Source: Polyangiaceae bacterium (GTDB lineage: Bacteria; Myxococcota; Polyangia; Polyangiales; Polyangiaceae). From it: 6,118 nt of DNA. The notes beneath the pieces were generated by a model. It did no database searches and had not been told where the DNA came from. It saw only the letters and a program-made list of their open reading frames with translations. The stretch spans positions 1 through 6,118 of the forward strand of contig JAICTU010000520.1 in NCBI GenBank assembly GCA_025936205.1, in the 5' to 3' direction. Below, one piece after another: positions 1 through 6,118 of the stretch (the stretch's first letter is position 1; every line of letters starts with the position of its first letter). The position numbers and the translations under genes were made by a program.

Positions 1-227
1 CCACAATCCGAATGCCCCCATACATTGGAAGCAGCCAGCCACTTCTAGTCCGATAGCAGGCCGCGCCAGGGTACCACGCCCCCAAAGATCTAGCCATAGG
101 GCGAATGCTCGTTGCCGTCACAGATTTGCCGCCCTATGACGCACGGTTGCCTCGAAAATATCTCCAAGCACATCGACTATTTACGCGCAATTCGCAAAGG
201 GGCTGCCCAGCGCGTCATGCCGGCGGC
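1..227. other. Non-coding stretch downstream of the importer operon
   Basis: I see no convincing gene here. One plus-strand frame is open from position 2 to a TGA at 137-139, but its 45 codons have no recognisable motif and no start in view. The minus-strand frames are broken by stops at about 45, 90, 118, 134, 177 and 214. The stretch looks less GC-rich than the genes to its right, as expected of an intergenic tail. It would contain the 3' end of the importer mRNA. The only structure noticed is an inverted repeat at 95-138, and no strong hairpin plus T-run terminator was found. Confidence 0.6.
95..138. repeat. 9-bp perfect inverted repeat downstream of the operon
   Basis: CATAGGGCG at 95-103 is the exact reverse complement of CGCCCTATG at 130-138, with 26 bases between them. 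It lies about 90 bp past the permease stop, where the operon transcript should end. It could fold as a stem with a long loop. Neither side is followed by a T-run, so it is not a classical intrinsic terminator. It might be a 3'-end stabilising hairpin, a protein-binding dyad or chance. Confidence 0.35.
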
Positions 228-2021
228 CTACTGGCGAAACATCGCCCCGAGCTTCCTGCCGAGCAGCGTGCTCGCCAGCAGTAGCGTGAGCATCAGCAGC
301 GCCATGGCCCAGACGCCCAGGGCGCTCGCGACATACAAGCCGTCGCCGAGCCGCTGGGAGAGCTCCCAGATGGCCCGCGTGATCGGGAAGTAGCGCGCGC
401 TCTGCGCCAGAATCAGCGAGTCGCTGACCTCCAGCATCGCGAACACGAACGCCATCAGCGCCCCCGCCAGCAAGCTGGCGAAGACCAGCGGCAGCACGAT
501 GCGCCAGAGCACGCGCAGCGAGCTCGCACCCAGATTGGCGGCCGCGCGCTCATAGTCTTCGGGCACCTGCTGCAGGCCCGCCACGGCGCTGCGCACCACA
601 TAGGGCAGGCGCCGCGTGGCGTACGCGACCACCAATAGCACGACCGGAAAGCGCTGCACGTCGAGCCACGCCGGCGTTGCGTCACCGAAGAACCGGCGAC
701 ATTGCACGCTGATCGAGAGATAGCCGAAGGCCATCACGAGCCCGGGCACCGCCAGTGGCAACACGCCGAGCACGTCCAGCACGCCACGCCACGGCACGCG
801 CGAGCGCGCCACGATCAGCGCGATGCAGCAAGCCAGCAACGCGCCGAGCAGCGTCGCCAATCCCGCGTAGACGATCGAATTGCCGACGGCGCCGAGCTGC
901 AGCGGACCGTGCCCGGCCACCGGCATCACGAGATCTTCGCGCAGCGCCGATACGTAGTGCGCGCCCGTGAATTGGCGCGGCACGATCGAGCGATACCAGG
1001 CGCCAGTGGCGCTGATGCTGGTGAGCAGCACCGAGACATGGGGCAACAGCGCGAGCAGCGTCACGAACACCAGGGGCGAGGCCGCCAGCAGCGCCCGCGC
1101 TCCGTGTAGCGGCTGCAGCGCGCCGAGCGCCGCAGCCTTGCTCCCCCCCACGCGGATGCTGCGCCCGAACAGCACCTTGCCCAGCACATAGAGCACGCTG
1201 GAACCGACGAGCATCACCACCACGAGCGCGTACGGCAACGGATTGTCCACCTCGACGATCTGAATGAACACCTGCACGGGCGTGACGTCGTACACGTGGA
1301 ACATGAGCGGCGTACCGAGCTCCGTGAAGCTCCAGATGAAGACCAGCGTGCAGCCCGCGAACAGGCCGGGGCGCACCAGCGGAAACGTCACGCGACGGAG
1401 CACGGTCCAGCGGCTGGCCCCGAGATTGGCGGCCGCGCGCTCCAGCAGCGGGTCGACATTGGCCAGCGCCGCACGCAGGTTCAAGAAGATGATCGGATAC
1501 AGCGCGAGCGCTTCCACCCCGACCACGCCGAACACGCGCAGCGTACCCAGCCAGTCCACGCCGCTGCCCTCACCCTCGCCCAGCAGCTGCGTCAGGGGGC
1601 CGAAACGACCGAGCAGTGAACGCATACCGATCGCGCCCACGAACGGCGGCAGCACGATGGGCACGAGCACGAGCGAGGACAGCAGCTCGCGTCCCCGGAA
1701 CTCATAGCGAGACGCCAGGACGGCAAGTGGTAGTGCCAGCGCGAGCGCCACCGAGGTGGTGCTGGCGGCGATCAGCGTCGCCTTGAGCAGGCCGCGGGTG
1801 ACGACGGGGTTAGCCAGCACCAGGCGCAGGTATTCGCTGGTGAAGCGCCCGTCGCTGCGCTGGAAGCCCGCCATCACCACCTCCAGCAGCGGCCAGATCA
1901 ACACCACCCCGAGCACCAGCAGCAGCCCGATGGCGAGCGCGGCGTGCCTCCAGTTCGGCCCCAGGATGCGTTCGCGCAGCGAAATGCGGCGAGCTCCGGC
2001 GCAGCCAGGCGAGTGGTTCAT
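228..2021 (-). CDS. ABC importer permease, two fused MetI-type domains (FbpB/ThiP-like)
   Basis: This 597-residue inner-membrane protein supplies both transmembrane halves of an ABC importer. About twelve hydrophobic segments are visible, the first at residues 29-48 and the last near 563-589. Two MetI-type domains lie at roughly 80-285 and 378-590. Each carries the cytoplasmic EAA loop that docks on the ATPase: ERAAANLGAS at 194-203 and again at 491-500, each followed by a FPL or LPL turn. Two EAA loops in one chain are typical of FbpB/AfuB and ThiP permeases. The ATG at 2021 is chosen over an upstream in-frame start at 2276 because GGAGG lies 7 nt before it, hydrophobic sequence begins soon after, and the extra 85 residues would be Arg/Ala/Pro-rich shadow sequence inside the preceding gene. 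The ATG overlaps that gene's TGA (ATGA), so translational coupling is likely. The substrate is unknown. Confidence 0.92.
   Translation of the reverse strand: MNHSPGCAGARRISLRERILGPNWRHAALAIGLLLVLGVVLIWPLLEVVMAGFQRSDGRFTSEYLRLVLANPVVTRGLLKATLIAASTTSVALALALPLAVLASRYEFRGRELLSSLVLVPIVLPPFVGAIGMRSLLGRFGPLTQLLGEGEGSGVDWLGTLRVFGVVGVEALALYPIIFLNLRAALANVDPLLERAAANLGASRWTVLRRVTFPLVRPGLFAGCTLVFIWSFTELGTPLMFHVYDVTPVQVFIQIVEVDNPLPYALVVVMLVGSSVLYVLGKVLFGRSIRVGGSKAAALGALQPLHGARALLAASPLVFVTLLALLPHVSVLLTSISATGAWYRSIVPRQFTGAHYVSALREDLVMPVAGHGPLQLGAVGNSIVYAGLATLLGALLACCIALIVARSRVPWRGVLDVLGVLPLAVPGLVMAFGYLSISVQCRRFFGDATPAWLDVQRFPVVLLVVAYATRRLPYVVRSAVAGLQQVPEDYERAAANLGASSLRVLWRIVLPLVFASLLAGALMAFVFAMLEVSDSLILAQSARYFPITRAIWELSQRLGDGLYVASALGVWAMALLMLTLLLASTLLGRKLGAMFRQ
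532..1442. repeat. 20-bp exact repeat marking the two EAA loops of the permease
   Basis: Positions 532-551 and 1423-1442 are identical over 20 bp. They lie 891 bp apart, which is exactly 297 codons and in the same reading frame. They encode the start of the ERAAANLGAS motif in each permease half. This reflects the internal duplication of the transporter domain. The rest of the halves is strongly diverged, so the identity at DNA level comes from strong protein constraint plus biased codon use, or from local gene conversion. Confidence 0.7.
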
Positions 2022-3586
2022 CGCCCTTCCTCCGCGGCCTGCAGCACGCCGAGATAGTGGTCGCGAAAGCGCGTCGACCAGCCCGTGCGCTCGCGCGCGG
2101 CCCGCAGGCGCGCGTCCTGCGCGGATGCCGCTCCCTCTGCGCTCGGGCGAGTCAGCTCCTCGAGCTCGATCGGAAGATCGGCGAGGCGCTGTAGCAGCTG
2201 CTGGCGGCGCGCGGGATCGCTCAGCCGGAGCACGGCCGCGTACGCCCGGTCCAGCTCCGGCTTGTCGTCGATCCACGCGGCAGCCCAGAGCGGCACCAGC
2301 CTGCCTACCTGGCGCATCCAGCGCTGGCGCAGATTGAAGCCCTGCGCCATCTCGAACGGGTTCTCATCATCGGCCCAGCCCTTGCGATCGAGGTATACGT
2401 CTTGCCGCACCGGCAAGCGGCGCAAGCTGCGCGGCACGTAAGGGCTTTGCCCGCCTTCGAGGTTCCAGAGCCGCTGCGCTTCCGGCGAGAGCAGGAATTC
2501 CACGAAGCGATTGGCGACCAGCTCGCGCTCGCCGCGCGTGCCGTACAAGATCCCGATCGGATCCGGCGTGATCGCGGTGGCGCCACGCGGCGCGTGGTAA
2601 GTGATGCGCTGCCTGCCGATCTGGTCCTGAAACACGCGCGCATAGAAGTCGATGGCCACGCCGGCAGCGGCTTCTGCGTCGCCCACGTCCACGCAGGGGC
2701 GGCTGGCGCTGTCGCCAAAGTAACGGGCGTTGGCGGCCATCAAGAGCAGCGTGCGCATGCCCTTCTTCCAGCCACGTGCCAGCGCCTCGCGGTAGCTGGG
2801 GGAGCTCTCATCCGCCGGGCGCAGCTCCGATTGCTCGCCATAGCCGAGCTCCGGATGCTCGCGCAGCCAGCCGCGCTCGGCGGTCTCCATCGCGCGCTGC
2901 AACACCATCATGTAGACCACGGCGGCCGAGCCGCTGCGCGTGGGGTCCGCCAGGGCGAGCAGCCCCTTCAGCTCGGGACGCGCCAGGTCGTCCCAGGAAG
3001 TGGGCGCGGGCAGCTGGAGCGCCGCATAGAAGTCGGGCGAGTAGATCAGCCCGAAGCTGCTGACCGCGATACCCACCCACCTCGGAGCGGAACCGTGGGC
3101 GATGGTGTCGGGATCGTAGAGGGCCACCCCTGCCAGAGCCGACTGGGGGAATGCCGCCTGAAGTAGGCCGGGGCTCAGCTGCAGCGGCTTCAACATGGGC
3201 TTGAAGTCGCGCTCGAACGTGTAGTCCCCTCCGCCCCAGACCAGGTCGATACCCGAGCTGACTTGCTCCTCGGGCACCAGCTTGCCGCGCGCGTCGCGAT
3301 ACGTGCCGTACAGATCGCGCAGGTAGCGCACGATGTCGTTGGTGCCGCCCGGCGAGAGGTACGTGATGGCGACCCCGCGACCAAAGTGTTGCCGATGCCA
3401 GTCGGAGAAGGCCAGCTCGAACGCCCTGCGGATCTCCTGGTTGTGGGGAGTGATGATGCGCAGCTCGAGCACCTCCTCGCTCTGCCCCGGTCGCTCCGCG
3501 GGATGTTTCTGGACCACACGCTGCAGCACGAAGGGCGCGAGCAGCACCCCGAAGAACGCCGCCACGCACACGTACAGCCGCAGCAC
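2018..3586 (-). CDS. Periplasmic/anchored solute-binding protein of an ABC importer (Fe3+-type family), oversized
   Basis: This 522-residue protein is the solute receptor of the importer. A hydrophobic N-terminal helix (about 4-22) is followed by a binding-protein core. Matching features are LRIITPHN near 42-49, GTNDIV at 81-86, SSGIDLVWGGG at 110-120, a hinge-like GIAVSSFGLIYS at 172-183, TSWDDLARPELKG at 196-208 and the DPTRSGSA block at 214-221. These resemble FbpA-like and 2-aminoethylphosphonate-type binding proteins. Family members are usually about 320-370 residues. This one has a longer middle part (about 230-300) and an extra helical, charged C-terminus from about 390. No AxA cleavage site or lipobox cysteine is evident after the helix, so it may stay anchored. 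The twin tyrosine of classical iron-binding FbpA is not seen. The GTG start at 3586 has AGGAA 6 nt upstream, overlapping the ATPase stop. The substrate is uncertain. Confidence 0.85.
   Translation of the reverse strand: MLRLYVCVAAFFGVLLAPFVLQRVVQKHPAERPGQSEEVLELRIITPHNQEIRRAFELAFSDWHRQHFGRGVAITYLSPGGTNDIVRYLRDLYGTYRDARGKLVPEEQVSSGIDLVWGGGDYTFERDFKPMLKPLQLSPGLLQAAFPQSALAGVALYDPDTIAHGSAPRWVGIAVSSFGLIYSPDFYAALQLPAPTSWDDLARPELKGLLALADPTRSGSAAVVYMMVLQRAMETAERGWLREHPELGYGEQSELRPADESSPSYREALARGWKKGMRTLLLMAANARYFGDSASRPCVDVGDAEAAAGVAIDFYARVFQDQIGRQRITYHAPRGATAITPDPIGILYGTRGERELVANRFVEFLLSPEAQRLWNLEGGQSPYVPRSLRRLPVRQDVYLDRKGWADDENPFEMAQGFNLRQRWMRQVGRLVPLWAAAWIDDKPELDRAYAAVLRLSDPARRQQLLQRLADLPIELEELTRPSAEGAASAQDARLRAARERTGWSTRFRDHYLGVLQAAEEGR
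2022..2033 (-). promoter_or_regulatory. Strong Shine-Dalgarno site of the permease gene
   Basis: Read on the minus strand, GGAGG (2033-2029) precedes the permease ATG by 7 nt. It lies within the last codons of the solute-binding protein gene. It decides the start at 2021 and is the clearest ribosome binding site in the window. The two genes upstream have GTG starts with weaker sites. Confidence 0.8.
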
Positions 3587-3595
3587 GGCGCGTTC

Positions 3596-4684
3596 CTATT
3601 CGGCCGCCGCCAGCACGACGAACTCTTCCGGAGCCAGTTGCAGGCTGACTTGCTCCGGAAGATCGAGGCGCGGCGGTACGCTGTGCATGCGCAATGAAAG
3701 TCCACCCGCGCTCAGACGGTGCTCGCTCGACTCGCCGAGAAAGTTCGTCTCCAGCAGTCGAGCCTGCACGCGGTTGGCGGCGTCGGGCGCGGTCCCCTGC
3801 TCCAGCACCGTCAGCTGCTCGGGCCGGATGCTGAGCACCACGCGCGTGGCGGCCCCCGGCAGCCGGTCGGAGAACGCCACCAGCTCGCCGAGCGGCGTTT
3901 CGACGCGCAGGCGCTCGCCCGGCGCGGAGCCCGGCGCCGGGGCTCGCTCCCGCAGCGTGCCGGGGATCAGATTGGCCTGGCCCAGGAACTCCGCGACGAA
4001 AGGGCTGCACGGCCGCGTATACAGCTCGCGCGGGGTGCCCACTTGCACCACGCGCCCTGCGTCCAGCAGCGCGATACGATCGGCGATGCTCAGAGCCTCC
4101 TTCTGATCGTGAGTCACGTAGAGCGTGGTCAGCCCCGTGGCCTTGCAGATGCTGCGGATCTCGCCGCGCATCTGCTGGCGCAGGCGTGCGTCCAGGTTGC
4201 TCAGCGGTTCGTCCAGGAGCAAGCAGCTGGGTTGCACCGCGACCGCACGCGCGATCGCGATGCGTTGCTGCTGGCCCCCGGAGAGCTCGGTCGGCTTGCG
4301 GTCGCGAAACCCGCTCATGCGCACCAACTCCAGCGCTTGCTGGACGCGGGCTTCGCGTTGCTTGGGCTCGAGCTTGCGCACATCGAGCCCGAAGCGGACG
4401 TTCTCGGCGACGCTCAGGTGCGGCCAGAGCGCGTAGCTCTGAAAGCACATCACCGCGTTCCGCTCATGCGTGGGCAAGCGCGTGACGTCGCGACCGTCGA
4501 ACAGGATGCGCCCCTCGCTGGGCTCGAGCAAACCGGCGATCAGATTCAGCAGCGTGGTCTTGCCGCAACCGCTCGGTCCGAGCAGGAAGTACAGCTCCCC
4601 CGCACGCACCTCGAGCTCGGCGCGGTCGACCGCCAGGGTTGAGCCCAGGCGCTTGCTGACTCGTTCGACCTGTATGGAGACCAC
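3596..4684 (-). CDS. ABC importer ATP-binding protein (FbpC/PotA-like, with TOBE domain)
   Basis: This 362-residue cytoplasmic ATPase powers the importer by binding the EAA loops of the permease. All nucleotide-binding motifs are intact: Walker A GPSGCGKTT at 36-44, Q-loop FQSYALWPH at 81-89 (Gln82), signature LSGGQQQR at 134-141, Walker B CLLLDEP at 154-160, D-loop SNLD at 162-165 and switch His192 in THD. The C-terminal part (about 240-360) fits a TOBE-type regulatory domain, with SIRPEQ at 285-290. The long form with FQSYALWPH is typical of the FbpC/PotA/UgpC group of importers for iron, polyamines and sugar phosphates. The GTG at 4684 is used because the protein begins MVSIQVERVSK, as family members do. 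Only a weak GGGG precedes it. It follows the OsmC-like gene by 25 bp and precedes the binding protein by 9 bp. Confidence 0.95.
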   Translation of the reverse strand: MVSIQVERVSKRLGSTLAVDRAELEVRAGELYFLLGPSGCGKTTLLNLIAGLLEPSEGRILFDGRDVTRLPTHERNAVMCFQSYALWPHLSVAENVRFGLDVRKLEPKQREARVQQALELVRMSGFRDRKPTELSGGQQQRIAIARAVAVQPSCLLLDEPLSNLDARLRQQMRGEIRSICKATGLTTLYVTHDQKEALSIADRIALLDAGRVVQVGTPRELYTRPCSPFVAEFLGQANLIPGTLRERAPAPGSAPGERLRVETPLGELVAFSDRLPGAATRVVLSIRPEQLTVLEQGTAPDAANRVQARLLETNFLGESSEHRLSAGGLSLRMHSVPPRLDLPEQVSLQLAPEEFVVLAAAE

Positions 4685-4709
4685 TGAACCCCGACTACGC
4701 CGTTCGACG

Positions 4710-5141
4710 TCAGCCCGGGCTACGCGGTGACTCCGCCCAGTCGAAGCGGACCGGGACGGAGATGGCCTCGAGGATGCTGAGCCGCACCGGGCAGGTGTGC
4801 GCCGCGTGCTCCAGAACCTCGCGCGCCTCGCTCGACAGTCGCGCGGCGCCCGGCACCCGGATCTCGACCTCCAGGGTCTGGATGCGGCGCGGCGAGGCCT
4901 GCATGTGCTTCTTCACCGAAACCTGGGTGCCGTCGAGCGCCCAGTCGCGCTCCTGAGCGCGGATGCCCATCAGGGTCAGCATGCACGTGCCGAGGGCCGT
5001 CGCCACCAGGTCGGTCGGGGAAAAAGACTCGCCGCGGCCCTTGTTGTCCACGGGTGCGTCCGTCACCACCTGCGTTCCCGACGGCCCGTGTTTCGCGCTG
5101 CAGCGCAACTGGCCGAGATACGCGATTTCGATTTGAACCAT
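4710..5141 (-). CDS. OsmC/Ohr family protein, putative thiol-dependent peroxidase
   Basis: This 143-residue protein has the usual length of the OsmC/Ohr superfamily, whose studied members are dimeric cytoplasmic enzymes that reduce organic peroxides with a cysteine pair. Both expected cysteines are present: Cys53 in ATALGTCMLTLMG on the central helix and Cys117 in HTCPVRLSI. The GESFSPTDLVATALG segment (37-51) matches the family's conserved turn into the central helix. An additional Cys14 is not part of the family pair. The ATG at 5141 gives a normal family N-terminus (MVQIEIAYLG). An in-frame GTG at 5198 would add 19 unconserved residues. A modest GGA lies 7 nt upstream. It is the first gene of the probable operon. 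The closest subgroup looks like the general OsmC/YhfA type rather than classical Ohr. Its substrate, and whether it acts on peroxides at all, is unproven. Confidence 0.9.
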   Translation of the reverse strand: MVQIEIAYLGQLRCSAKHGPSGTQVVTDAPVDNKGRGESFSPTDLVATALGTCMLTLMGIRAQERDWALDGTQVSVKKHMQASPRRIQTLEVEIRVPGAARLSSEAREVLEHAAHTCPVRLSILEAISVPVRFDWAESPRSPG

Positions 5142-5151
5142 GTTTGTCCGT

Positions 5152-5187
5152 GCCCGAGCACCGAAAAAGAAGCGGCCCGAGCACCGA
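5152..5187. repeat. 13-bp direct repeat in the osmC-like leader, possible operator
   Basis: GCCCGAGCACCGA occurs exactly twice, at 5152-5164 and 5175-5187, with a period of 23 bp and a 10-bp spacer. The copy nearest the gene ends 10 nt before the osmC-like ATG. Two identical sites about two helical turns apart would suit a regulator binding the same face of the DNA. A small local duplication is the alternative. Confidence 0.55.
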
Positions 5188-5222
5188 GACCCTACCACAG
5201 CGCCGCACTGACCACAGCCGCC

Positions 5223-5248
5223 TTGCCAGGCTGGATGGTTCGTAATAT
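5223..5248 (+). promoter_or_regulatory. Candidate promoter of the fabF-like gene
   Basis: TAATAT at 5243-5248 matches four of six bases of the sigma-70 -10 consensus, and TTGCCA at 5223-5228 matches five of six of the -35. The spacer is only 14 bp, short for a normal promoter, so the -35 assignment is doubtful. From this -10 box, transcription would begin about at the GTG start at 5258, giving little or no leader. The TAA inside the box is also an in-frame stop that limits the gene's start to 5258. Confidence 0.35.
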
Positions 5249-5257
5249 GCGGGCCGT

Positions 5258-6118
5258 GTGACTCGCCGAGCCGTCATCACGGGAATTGGCATGGTGACAC
5301 CACTGGGCCTCGATCGGGAGAGCTCGTGGAGTGCCCTGCTCGCCGGCAAAAACGGGATTCGTCCCTTCGAAAGCTTTGACGCCTCGCGGCTGCGGACGCG
5401 TTTCGGCGGAGAAGTGCGCGGCTTCGACCCCAGCAAGTACCTCAGCAAACCGGACGAACGGCGCACCGATCGCTATTCGCAGCTGGCCATCGCAGCCGCC
5501 GAGGAGGCGATGGCGGATTCCGGCTATCGCGTCCCGGAGGGCCGCGAGCACGAGGTGGGCGTGTTGCTCGGCGTGGCGCTCGGCGGGCTGCGCAGCCTGG
5601 AGGAAAACCACGTCGCCCTGCTGGAGAAAGGCCCGAAACGGCTCGCGCCGTTGATGGTGCCGCTGATGCTGGCCAACACGGCGCCGGGCCTGCTGGCGAT
5701 CCGCCACGGCGCAGGTGGGCCGAACTTCACGCTCACCTCGGCGTGCGCTTCCGGTGCGCATGCGATCGGCGAGAGCGCGGAGCTGATCCGCCGCGGCGAA
5801 TGCAGCGCCGTGATCACGGGCGGCGCCGAGGCCGTGCTGACGGAGCTTTGCGTCGGAGGCTTCTGCGCCATGCACGCGCTCTCGACGCGCAATGAGGAGC
5901 CGCAGCGAGCCAGCCGTCCCTTCTGCACGGATCGTGACGGCTTCGTGATCGCCGAGGGCGCCTGCGTGCTGATCCTGGAAGAGCTCGAGGCGGCCCGTCG
6001 CCGCGGCGCGAACATTTACGCCGAGGTGAGCGGGTACGGTCGCAGCTGCGACGCGCACCACATCACGTCCCCGCATCCGGAAGGGCGCGGAGTGATGCGC
6101 GCGCTGCGCGCCGCTCTC
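5258..6118 (+). CDS. Beta-ketoacyl-ACP synthase II (FabF-like), N-terminal 287 residues, cut by window end
   Basis: This is a thiolase-fold condensing enzyme that extends acyl chains on acyl carrier protein with malonyl-ACP. Translation from the GTG gives MTRRAVITGIGMVTPLG, the usual FabF N-terminus. The active-site cysteine is Cys163 in TSACASG, the same number as in E. coli FabF. Other conserved FabF segments are EENH at 115-118, GGAEAVLTELCVGGF at 188-202, ALSTRNEEPQRASRPF at 207-222, RDGFVIAEGA at 226-235 and DAHHITSPHPEG at 265-276. About 125 residues, including the two catalytic histidines, lie beyond the window. Cys223 replaces the usual Asp in the PFD motif and Cys236 the usual Gly of EGAG. 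The start is fixed by an in-frame TAA at 5243-5245. No Shine-Dalgarno sequence precedes it. A role in secondary lipid or polyketide synthesis instead of housekeeping fatty acid synthesis cannot be excluded. Confidence 0.93.
   Translation, partial: MTRRAVITGIGMVTPLGLDRESSWSALLAGKNGIRPFESFDASRLRTRFGGEVRGFDPSKYLSKPDERRTDRYSQLAIAAAEEAMADSGYRVPEGREHEVGVLLGVALGGLRSLEENHVALLEKGPKRLAPLMVPLMLANTAPGLLAIRHGAGGPNFTLTSACASGAHAIGESAELIRRGECSAVITGGAEAVLTELCVGGFCAMHALSTRNEEPQRASRPFCTDRDGFVIAEGACVLILEELEAARRRGANIYAEVSGYGRSCDAHHITSPHPEGRGVMRALRAAL

Larger units (their letters stand above)
5142..5257. promoter_or_regulatory. Divergent intergenic control region between osmC-like and fabF-like genes
   Basis: These 116 bp separate two start codons pointing away from each other, so promoters for both directions must lie here or extend slightly into the genes. 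Visible elements are a 13-bp direct repeat (5152-5164 and 5175-5187), an 8-bp direct repeat ACCACAGC (5194-5201 and 5211-5218), an imperfect dyad CAGcGCcGCaCTG (5198-5210) and a TAATAT box (5243-5248) just before the plus-strand GTG. For the minus strand only poor sigma-70-like boxes are seen, for example TAGGGT at 5194-5189 without a good -35. The repeats make regulation by a DNA-binding protein plausible, but none was identified. Confidence 0.5.

Noticed and set aside
112..393. 93-codon plus-strand open frame at the left edge
   Set aside because: It has a TTG start, and more than half of it is antisense to the permease C-terminus; no ribosome binding site or motif supports it.
2022..2276. 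N-terminal extension of the permease by 85 residues
   Set aside because: It is Arg/Ala/Pro-rich shadow sequence overlapping the binding-protein gene. The ATG at 2021 has a strong ribosome binding site and an ATGA overlap.
2808..4448. 546-codon minus-strand open frame overlapping the binding protein and ATPase
   Set aside because: It has Arg/Ala-rich low-complexity content without motifs, and the same DNA encodes clear ABC transporter proteins in other frames.
3719..4642. 307-codon plus-strand open frame antisense to the ATPase
   Set aside because: Long antisense frames are expected in high-GC genes; its composition is rich in Arg, Gln, His and Ala with no recognisable domain.
4712..4721. 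10-bp palindrome AGCCCGGGCT at the end of the OsmC-like gene as a terminator
   Set aside because: It has no loop and no T-run, and the next gene starts 25 bp later, so it is better explained by GC-rich coding sequence.
5142..5198. Earlier GTG start for the OsmC-like gene at 5198
   Set aside because: The added 19 residues resemble no family N-terminus and would read through the repeat region; the ATG at 5141 fits family length.
5192..6076. 294-codon minus-strand open frame antisense to the FabF-like gene
   Set aside because: The plus strand encodes an unmistakable ketosynthase with active-site motif; the antisense product has no motif.

Overview
High-GC bacterial DNA, densely coded, with four tightly packed genes on the minus strand and one divergent, truncated gene on the plus strand. 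No RNA genes, mobile elements or CRISPR arrays are visible. The base composition, GTG starts and gene types suit a GC-rich Gram-negative bacterium. The oversized binding protein would fit a myxobacterium-like lineage, but that placement is a low-confidence inference.

Layout. Positions 1-227 hold no convincing gene, only a 9-bp inverted repeat. Positions 228-5141 carry a probable operon read right to left. It starts with an OsmC/Ohr-type thiol peroxidase-like protein (5141-4710). The three parts of an ABC importer of the ferric-iron/polyamine/phosphonate class follow: ATPase (4684-3596), solute-binding protein (3586-2018) and fused double permease (2021-228). Gaps are 25 bp, 9 bp and a 4-base ATGA overlap, so co-transcription and translational coupling are likely. 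Positions 5142-5257 are a divergent intergenic region with a 13-bp direct repeat next to the osmC-like start. A candidate -10 box lies 9 nt before the GTG of the plus-strand gene. Positions 5258-6118 are the first 287 codons of a FabF-like beta-ketoacyl-ACP synthase with its active-site cysteine, cut by the window edge.

How the genes work together. The binding protein captures a solute in the periplasm, the 12-helix permease forms the channel, and the ATPase drives import. The substrate cannot be fixed from sequence. Fold features resemble Fe3+-type binding proteins, but the twin-tyrosine iron ligand of classical FbpA is absent. The leading OsmC-like gene suggests a link between import and oxidant or organic peroxide defence, which is inference. 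The FabF-like gene belongs to fatty acid or polyketide chain elongation and need not be functionally linked.

I found no clearly new system. The best leads are the osmC/importer operon, the membrane-anchored oversized binding protein, the 13-bp repeat in the osmC leader and the possibly leaderless start of the ketosynthase.
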